This document shows positions 7,086 through 13,339 of a DNA stretch of 13,339 bases, piece by piece (position 1 is the first letter of the stretch; every line of letters begins with the position of its first letter). The position numbers and the translations under genes were made by a program. Where the stretch lies: the NCBI GenBank assembly GCA_003024175.1, contig MDYQ01000402.1:1-13339 (forward strand), given 5' to 3'. The notes below the pieces were generated by a model that saw nothing but the letters and a program-made list of their open reading frames with translations, did not search any database and was not told where the DNA came from. The stretch is from Planoprotostelium fungivorum. Lineage: Eukaryota > Evosea > Variosea > Cavosteliida > Cavosteliaceae.

Positions 7086-8306
7086 TTTGATCTCTTTAAG
7101 AATACCCTCCCTGTCCTGTGGGATGATATTAAGACAGCCAAGACAGAGGTAGAACGAACGGACATTATCATAGAGGTTTTACCACAAGTCACAGCATTGC
7201 AACTCCGATGGATCCTCTCTAAATGGGAATATGATACGCCGCTCTCTGCTCAGACCACCCCAGCCGGTGAGTTCCAATACTTTTATTCTCTATATTCTTG
7301 TCGCAGTGTCTACAGCCCTTCAAGCTCTAGGTCACACAGAGGAGGTCTTGAAGGGGGTTTTGCGCTTAATTATATGTTTTTGACTATGTTCTCAAGTTTG
7401 GTAGGTTTTCAAATACCATCAAACTTGCAAGCTGGCACAACTCTCTGCCACCTAGGAACATGGACCTACCAATTGAAGACCGCCAGAATACAATCCAGAC
7501 ACTTTTCAACATTGTGAAGAACAACTGAATGAACCGATTGGAGTCAGTGAAGCAGAAGCATACACTGGGATATCTCTGTGGACTTGCAGGAATTGGTAAA
7601 ACTACTATGCTACCCATTTTGAGAGCACGTATGCAGGCACTGGCCAAAGAAGTGAGTGATGCGCCAATTGTATTTTTCTGATGCACCAAAGGAACTAGAC
7701 GAAGAGTTTAAGGAGTCAATCTGTGACTCTGTATACATCACTATCAGTCTTGGGAATGGAGAAGAGTTCGACAATCTTATTGCATCAACAATGTTCATAC
7801 GCTTCAGTCAAGGCTGCTCCTGGGCAACACACAACAATGGTACATTATCTGCCAGATCCTTTGGGACCGTTGAGGTATACAAATGTATTGGGACTACCAT
7901 TAAGAAGCCAAGTGGATGGAGAGCTGTCTTCATCATGGTAGATGACTGCCAATTTATCAACACCACCCAACAACACCTGAGATCCTTTGCACATATCATC
8001 TGTTGGCTCATGACAGAACGGATCTCAAAGGAGGACCCAACAACCATCACAGCACACTTCAAGACGTACATTGTACCCATCTTTGCTGGAACCCTCCTTC
8101 CAGAGCAAGTCCAATTCTTTGCCACTATCAGCAACTTTACAACGGAAGATATACAGCTATTACTCACCACGCTCTGGGAATCTGTTACAAGCTCCAGACC
8201 ATCAACAACCACCCTGCACTTCAGGACTCAAAGGTTTGGACATGTTCATATTTTTTGTAAAATGGGCATCATGGTCAGCTACAATATCCTTTATCATATT
8301 AATTAA
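7038..8306 (+). CDS. CRN/RHS-like P-loop NTPase, 3' truncated
   Basis: A spliced NTPase gene. Removing four introns gives one frame: 7267-7306 (40 nt, GTGAGT..CAG), 7357-7396 (40 nt, weak donor GTTTTG), 7514-7555 (42 nt, GTGAAG..CAG) and 7652-7691 (40 nt, GTGAGT, with CTGAT 11-15 nt before the acceptor). The protein starts with the shared leader ISKSIASIPDGYSEPL, then a helical region (LFKNTLPVLWDDIK). Walker A is GLAGIGKTT (7580-7606), followed by a strand-like segment SVYITISLGNGEEF. Walker B is AVFIMVDDCQ (7923-7952), then VPIFAGTLL and ISNFTTEDIQLLL, aligning with ISRLTQADVTKIM in the gene at 12077. Order and motifs fit the NTPase core of CRN/RHS proteins; the assignment is by resemblance. 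From about 8180 the frame looks unnatural, and the GHPR segment and later part seen in the other gene are absent before retroelement sequence begins at 8421. The 5' exon and start codon are not found. Confidence 0.55.
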
Positions 8307-8420
8307 ATCATGACTGCGCAATTGAAAGCAAAGCTGTGGTCAATTGATTGTACAGAAATAGCTTGACTACGAGCTAAAAAGCTGGACAAACATATGATAG
8401 GCTCTCTCCCAATAGTCCAA

Positions 8421-8704
8421 ACCTCTCATTTTATTCTTCTCAACAAGGGGTCAACTCCCCACGCCCAATGGACTCAGGGACACCACACCACCCAAGCTTG
8501 CCCCTATCTACCTGTGCACAGATGTCCAGAAGGATTGCCATAGTACCTCAATTCACATATATCTCTTTTGCTACTTTTTTTTCGGGTCTCCCCACTGGAC
8601 TGCAGAGTCCAAAGATATCAGTTGGCCAGCAATGGCTTAGTAGCCCCTATCGGGGTCAAACTGATATCTGAATAAAACCTGAAACCTGAACCTGAACCTG
8701 AAAC
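8421..8704 (+). mobile_element. 3' end of a non-LTR retrotransposon with CTGAAC-type tail
   Basis: Closely similar to the reverse complement of 10566-10843 and, in its last part, of 9235-9420. It ends TGATATCTGAATAAAACC followed by short CTGAA/CTGAAC repeats. AATAAA (8671-8676) plus a microsatellite tail is typical of non-LTR elements that end in short repeats rather than poly(A). Orientation is opposite to the other copies. A possible reading (PTPNGL..DTTPPKLA) is shared with the copy at 10566, but coding is unproven. Confidence 0.75.
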
Positions 8705-8821
8705 CTTCCTGGGTCATGAGCGTTGATCTGCGTGGTGAGTGAAGAAAGCTGACCATACTTTCTGTCTCCTTCTCCAATCCTCTGTCAATAATTTGTTCAT
8801 CCTCCTAATATGTTCTCTTAT

Positions 8822-9063
8822 ATTTTCAGTGATTGATTTGTCTCCTGTTTCGGTGTGTAGTCTAGTGTTGATGTTATGTTCTCCCTTATATACACCATGC
8901 TTGCCAGTCTATCAGCTTCTTTGTTGCCCTTTCCTACCCTACCCTTAGTACAGAAAAGCACGCTATTGAAGCTGTCTGAATATATTGTGAGGTCGTGTCC
9001 AATGACTGCAACACCATAGCTTGCTATTCCTTTGTACAGACTCCCATCTGTACATATCTCCAG
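8822..9063 (-). mobile_element. Internally deleted RNase H domain of a non-LTR element
   Basis: The minus strand reads openly from HLEICTDGSLYKGIASYG through LTIYSDSFNSVLFC to KGNKEADRLA. These are RNase H motifs: the first Asp (TDGS), another Asp (SDS) and the last Asp (EAD). Compared with the fuller copy at 11340-11926 it lacks about 102 bp (34 codons) carrying the catalytic-Glu motif NHAELRG, and a second block carrying VRSH. Both losses keep the frame. Identity to the other copy ends at about 9063, just upstream of TDGS, so no reverse transcriptase is attached. Confidence 0.75.
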
Positions 9064-9234
9064 GTGTTCTGGTCTCTCTATTCTTGTGTTATGCGACTCA
9101 AATCAAACTATTTTATGTATTGCTTTCTGAAGTTGGAATGTCCATCTGTTGTATTTGTTGTTGTCTGCTGGAGCGTCCATATTTATCTTATCAATCTCGT
9201 TGGTAGTAATCACTCTGTTACCTTGTGTGAGCTG
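9064..9234. other. Unassigned sequence between element fragments
   Basis: No gene or repeat match seen within the window. Short plus-strand ORFs here are hydrophobic and look like chance readings of T-rich sequence. Confidence 0.4.
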
Positions 9235-9420
9235 TTCAGGTTCAGGTTCAGGTTTTATTCAGATATCAGTTTGACCCCGTTAGGGGTTACTAAGCCATTG
9301 CTGGCCAACTGATATCTTTGGACTCTGCAGTCCAGTGGGGAAGACACGAAAAAAAAGGAGAAAATGGCAGCGTAATTTAGGTAGTCCTTTCTAGACATGT
9401 GGTCTGAGGCATACAAGGGC
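9235..9420 (-). mobile_element. 3' end of a diverged non-LTR element copy
   Basis: On the minus strand this ends in ACTGATATCTGAATAAAACC and three CTGAAC-like units (tail at 9235-9252). It matches the other two 3' ends well to about 9345 and then more loosely to about 9420 (TCCTTTCTAGACATG against TCCTTCTGGACATC), so it is an older or different subfamily copy. Confidence 0.65.
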
Positions 9421-10199
9421 AGGATTTCTGTCCTTGGAGCTGAGGTCGAACCGTTTTGCTGTCAGTTCTACTTCTATTGCCTTTGCTGTTCTAATGTTGA
9501 TATTCACTGCTGGATTGTTTCATTGTGCATAGCAAGTGATCATTGTTGTTGTCACTTTATCCTCTGCTTTAGTGTCTGATTTGGGAACAGCTTTGGCATG
9601 AAGGTGAAATTTATTTCATTCACTACTTCATGACTGATATGCATGAAGAATTATTATACTATATTTATAGAGACTGATCGACCAGCACATCTCATCACGT
9701 GATGACGGATAGACTGATATGAAATATCATCAAAATCATTCTGTGCAATCCTGCACCTTTTCAAAATCATTCTGTGCAATCCTGCACCTTTTCAAAATCC
9801 TGCCAGCCAAAACAAATCCTGAGCTCATTTGGAGAGGATGTGAGGCAATTAGTACTGTACAGTCTTGCTAATGTCCTGTCACAGCATTCTTGGTATTGCC
9901 CCATACTGCTTGATGAGTATATTGTTTGTTTATCTTTCTTCTGCAACTCTATTTTAATCAACTAATACATCGGTTAATACAGATTATTTTTGTCTCTTTG
10001 CCCCCTCTTTTTTTCTTTGTCTTTCTCCCCCTTTTGTTTTATTTATAACTTAAAGATGTATTAAAAAGATATATATATATTCTTAACCATCAAGTGCCAG
10101 ACTGAATAAATTAGAGTTAAAGATGACATAACTTCATATCTCTTTTTTACACAAGTCTGATGCATTACTTATGCTTCCATCATAGCTTGCCAATACAGG
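9421..10199. other. AT-rich stretch without a clear gene
   Basis: Probably more retroelement debris. A minus-strand ORF at 9767-9961 (SSPNELRICFGWQDFEKVQ) lies downstream of the element C-terminal fragment at 10200-10566, but I cannot assign it. Also present are the palindrome CATCACGTGATG (9693-9704), the 31-bp duplication at 9730 and a short (AT)n run near 10068-10080. Confidence 0.35.
9730..9799. repeat. 31-bp tandem duplication, 2.3 copies
   Basis: Units start at 9730 and 9761, with a partial third at 9792; they begin TCAAAATCATTCTGTGCAAT. The two full copies are identical. The array covers the 3' end of the minus-strand ORF at 9767-9961. Confidence 0.95.
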
Positions 10200-10566
10200 T
10201 ATGTGCTTATGATATGCCTTCAAATTATTCTGACTGTTGCCAGGATTATAGAATTAACATTGAGCCCTTTGTTTTCCTTACTCATCTTTTGTCGGAGATT
10301 GCGAGGGATCAGGCCTTTATTTCCAATCTCTTCAGGTAAGTTCCACTCATATTGATTATAATCTGATGTTGAAAACCAGATGTTTTCTGTTCGAATCTTA
10401 CTCTTGTCCCAGAATTGCTTCAGAGTTGCCCACAACTGATCATTCAATTGTCTAGTAAAAATACATTCTCCCAGAGCGTGTTGGTGGGAGTCCATTATAC
10501 TTTCCTCCATTATATCAGAGCAAAATTTACAACTGATATGTTCTCTTGTATTCTCAGTGATTAATT
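10200..10566 (-). mobile_element. C-terminal zinc-knuckle region of a non-LTR element
   Basis: Minus-strand reading: HISCKFCSDIMEESIMDSH, then QHALGEC, a C-x2-C...H-x4-C arrangement like the zinc knuckle at the C-terminus of many non-LTR polyproteins. It continues with an aromatic-rich tail (LNDQLWATLKQFWDKSKI, later GNKGLIPRNLRQKM). Its 5' edge at 10566 abuts the tail of another element. Sequence just inside the edge (AATCACTGAGAATAC) matches sequence that follows RNase H in the copies at 8822 and 11340. Confidence 0.65.
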
Positions 10567-11926
10567 CAGGTTCAGATTTTATTCAGATATCAGTTTGACC
10601 CCGTTAGGGGTTACTAAGCCATTGTTGGCCAACTGATAACTTTGGACTCTGCAGTCCAGTGGGGAGACCCAAAAAAAAATAGAAGCAAAAGGGATATATG
10701 TGAATTGAGGTGCTAGGAGGGGTATGGCAATCCTTCTGGACATCTTTGCACAGGTAGATACAGGCAAGCTTGGGTGGTGTGGTGTCCTTGAGTCCATTGG
10801 GGGTGGGGAGTTGACCCCTTGTTGAGAAGATTAAAGTGAGAGGGTAGGACACAACAAAGGCTTAATTAAGCTCAATTGAACGTCAGTTGTTGAAATCGAC
10901 TGTAATCTATATGTTCAATATTTTTTGGTGTAGAAAATCTTTTACAAAGACTGATTATTTTCTCAATGATGCATGCAAAAGATTACAAACAACAGTCACC
11001 CTCTACTGAAAGGTTCTTGCAGCTTGTTAGATCATCTGGCCTTCTTGTGTTGATTTATTCAGATCTGCATTACAGATTCATGGTCTACCTGCCAAGAAGG
11101 AGACAAATTGGCCTCTGGGGGTTGACATGTGGTGTTCCTCTTGGCTCTCCTGTGATGACCTCTTCTCTCTTTTCTTGTACTCTCTGTAGGAGAAGAGTTT
11201 ATCTTCTCCTCTCTGTCTGGCACTGCTCCAATTCATCGAAATCAATGTCTCCAATCTCTGGATGGTATGTCTCTCGGCCCAGATGATGTTTGTTGAGGTC
11301 ATCTGTTTTGTGGTATTGTCACATTTCTTGCAGTAGAGGTATTCTCAGTGATTGTTCTACCTCCTGTTTCGAGTGTGTAGTCTGGTGTTGATGTTATGTT
11401 CTCCCTTATATATGCAATGCTTGCCGTCTATCAGCTTCTTTGTTGCCCTTCTCTATTTCTTTACATCTCTTACAGAATCTTTGTTTGTTCTGTTCTCTTC
11501 TTTTTTTGTGATCATGTCGTCTATAATCATTGTCATGTGATCTAACATGTAAGAACTTTGTTGTGAGTCCTTTTGCCTCTCTTCTCTCGATTGCTTGTTT
11601 CATTTCTATCTTTGTATTGCCATTCTTTGTGTTTGTAGGGTTTTCTCTTTTTGGAGCCTATCCTTATTGCAGAAAAGGACGCTATTGAAGCTGTCTGAAT
11701 ATATTGTGAGATTGTGGGCTGCACCTGTCTGTATAATTGCACGTAGGATCCCACGCAGTTCCGCGTGATTGATCTCTTGTGCTCCTGTTATTCTTCTTCC
11801 TACATTCATCTCATCATGCCCAATGACTGCCACGCCATAGCTTGCTATTCCTTTGTGCAGACTCCCATCTGTGCATATCTCCAGATGGAGTCCTTTTTTT
11901 TCTCCCCTGAGTGAGAATTCACCCAT
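10566..11926 (-). mobile_element. 5'-truncated non-LTR element: RNase H, zinc knuckle, 3' UTR and tail
   Basis: Read right to left this is one degraded element. RNase H spans 11926-11406: ICTDGSLHKGIASYG, then NHAELRGILRAI, then LTIYSDSFNSV, a frameshift near 11620-11640, then KFLHVRSHD and KGNKEADR. This gives the D-E-D-(H)-D set. A one-base deletion follows EADR relative to the copy at 8822. Next is YCKKCDNTTKQMTSTNIIW (about 11275-11335), resembling a decayed CxxC..H..C knuckle, then a basic region, then the 3' UTR (10843-10566) with AATAAA and a CTGAAC-type tail. RNase H next to a non-LTR tail suggests the I/Tad/R1/LOA group. No reverse transcriptase remains, and upstream of 11926 the similarity ends. 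Several frame breaks make it inactive. Confidence 0.7.
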
Positions 11927-12076
11927 ATTTCTTCACCTGTTGTTATTCAAGCCATTCAAACTCGACTCAATCCATTCAGAAGCATCTCATCAATCCACAC
12001 CATATGCTCATAGTTTATCTTTTAGTTTGTCTTGCTCTCTTGGATTGTCTTCCTCCTCGTGTCTCTGCTTTGTGCA
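11927..12076. other. Spacer between element and NTPase gene
   Basis: Nothing recognised beyond short T-rich plus-strand ORFs. It lies downstream of the NTPase gene stop at 12077. Confidence 0.4.
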
Positions 12077-13339
12077 TTATTTTGCTTGGCATTTCTTCCT
12101 CAGCCTGTTTCCTCCCTCTTCATCCTTGTTGAGGACTTCTACATCGTTTCGACATCACTCCCAATCTTGCAAATCCTCACCAATTGAAAAATCTTCATGA
12201 GATGCAAGTGTAGGGCCATACATGCGTCGAATGTGCTCTCTGTGGAGGATTGGTTGGTCTTGTGTGTACTTCTGTATCCGTTGAGTGTCATCTCCTCTCC
12301 TTGGTAAATTCTCCTCATCATTCCTTCCCAGTGCATGTGGAATTTCTCAAATGTAGCCAGTCAAACTGGTGGCTCATATTGATTATGCTTTTCAGCTCAG
12401 GGAACTGGTGACTTCCAATGAACGTCCGCAACTGCAGTATAGACATGGTTGGGATGACCTTCAGATCCGCTCTTGATTCATCATTGATCAGTGCACCCCC
12501 TTGTATCCATTCAGAGAGTGTCATGCATCCCACTTGGTGATCAATCGATCGAAGCCTTGGAACGAGACATTCATACACCAATTGACGTGGTGGTGATATG
12601 TCTGCTCTTGGTCAATCTGATGTATTTCTATTTTGGCTCACTGTGCGCCAACAATTTGGAATACTCATCACTGATATGATCTACTGAGATGCTCATATCG
12701 TTCATCATGTCTTTGTATTTGGACAAACAACAGTTGAGGAACCAAGCAATTGAGCGTGGGTGTCCATTGCATTGTATCAAAACTTTCATAACTCTGTCAT
12801 TCCATGTAGATGCTGTATTTTACATCATTCATAACCTCATAAAATTGTTCACCTTCTCCAGCAGAGTCCATGATTTTTGTTACATCTGCTTGTGTCAATC
12901 GAGAAATTTGAACCCACTCAATAATTTGTGCAGATGCATCCGTGAGATTTGGCTTTGCGAATAGTCTCTGATTCAGAGAGGTTACAAGGACCATGATTCC
13001 TGCATCCCAGATGGTACCTGTTGCACTTTCATTCAATGAAATATGATCAAAGTGTACCAAGAGTGGAAATCATGGTATCCAGGAGATCATGATGGGGAGA
13101 ATGTTGTGATGTATAGATCTTTCCCAATTCATCAACGTGCAGAAAGACTTTCTTAGGGCTACTGATTGCGTTGAGGTATTCACTGATTGTTCTGGAGTTG
13201 AAAGCATCTCGCATCTCTTCTGCAACAATTCGATTGTTTTGTATAATCTCCCAGCACAATTTGTGACCCCCTGTGGTGTATGGTCACCACATAAGAACCA
13301 AACAGTTCAATGAGTCTCTGTTTATAAAGAATGATTTCA
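12077..13339 (-). CDS. CRN/RHS-like P-loop NTPase, multi-intron, runs off right edge
   Basis: A partial gene lacking its 5' part (Walker A lies outside the window). Six introns restore one frame: 13248-13287 (40 nt, GTGACC..GAG), 13018-13057 (40 nt, GTACAC..CAG), 12792-12852 (61 nt, GTGAAC..GAG, least certain), 12602-12641 (40 nt, GTGAGC..CAG), 12324-12366 (43 nt, weak donor GTTTGA) and 12139-12180 (42 nt, GTGAGG..TAG). Walker B is VFLHVDELGK (about 13123-13152). Then come AGIMVLVTSLNQRLF, ISRLTQADVTKIM and CNGHPRSIAWFL (about 12740-12770), the last like the GGHPR motif of RHS/CRN NTPases. The end reads EVLNKDEEGGNRLRKKCQAK with stop TAA 12077-12079. Caution: the proposed fifth intron covers bases that read FDW and FEKFHMHWEG in two frames, resembling an FDW..FE.F...WE segment I associate with this family. 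If that segment is coding, the gene has two frameshifts there instead. Confidence 0.55.

Noticed and set aside
7370-7700. Two T5-run frameshifts making the NTPase gene a pseudogene
   Set aside because: Both breaks fall inside phase-matched 40-nt introns (7357-7396 and 7652-7691), which explain them better.
5340-12640. Stop-codon reassignment (TAG or TAA read as Gln, TGA read as Trp)
   Set aside because: Several in-frame stops sit in protein-like sequence, but most fall in short introns; the rest, near 5350-5400, are in an unresolved AT-rich stretch. Not enough to claim a variant code.
1-13339. tRNA or rRNA genes
   Set aside because: No cloverleaf-like or rRNA-like sequence noticed on either strand; a covariance-model scan was not possible.

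Overview
The window is eukaryotic nuclear DNA, most likely from a unicellular organism (protist or early-branching fungus); I cannot name the species. The evidence is spliced genes with very short introns, AATAAA signals at or next to stop codons, RNase H-bearing non-LTR retrotransposon debris, and P-loop NTPase genes resembling the Crinkler (CRN) / retrotransposon hot spot (RHS) families. All gene models are read by eye. Family names rest on motif resemblance, not on a database search.

Layout. Bases 1-1550 hold weak ORFs, possible leucine-rich-repeat remnants and a 24-bp tandem repeat. Bases 1556-2863 (minus) carry a three-intron gene for a repeat-built coiled-coil protein that ends in a HEPN-like RNxxAH motif. 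Bases 3062-3236 are a pyrimidine-rich tract, and 3248-3973 (plus) is a frame-broken ORF with a possible RRM-like segment. Bases 4028-4547 (plus) contain exon-like segments of an unrecognised helical protein. They are followed by a cluster of short repeats and a perfect 15-bp hairpin (4534-4755). Bases 4989-5657 (minus) and 7038-8306 (plus) are two genes pointing away from each other. Both start with the same 16-residue block but then differ completely; between them lie a small three-exon gene (minus) and an uncertain spliced gene (plus). The plus-strand gene at 7038 is a CRN/RHS-like NTPase with Walker A and B motifs, and it loses its 3' part where retroelement sequence begins. Bases 8421-11926 are a graveyard of non-LTR elements: three 3' ends with CTGAAC-type tails, two RNase H domains and two zinc-knuckle C-terminal regions, with one copy nested in another. 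Bases 12077-13339 (minus, running off the right edge) are a second CRN/RHS-like NTPase gene whose frame is restored by six short introns.

How it fits together. Several apparent frameshifts in the NTPase genes disappear once introns of about 39-43 nt are removed, and many of these are exactly 40 nt. The shared leader joined to different downstream sequences, together with non-LTR elements lying against the NTPase genes, recalls the modular and retrotransposon-targeted CRN/RHS families. That link is inferred.
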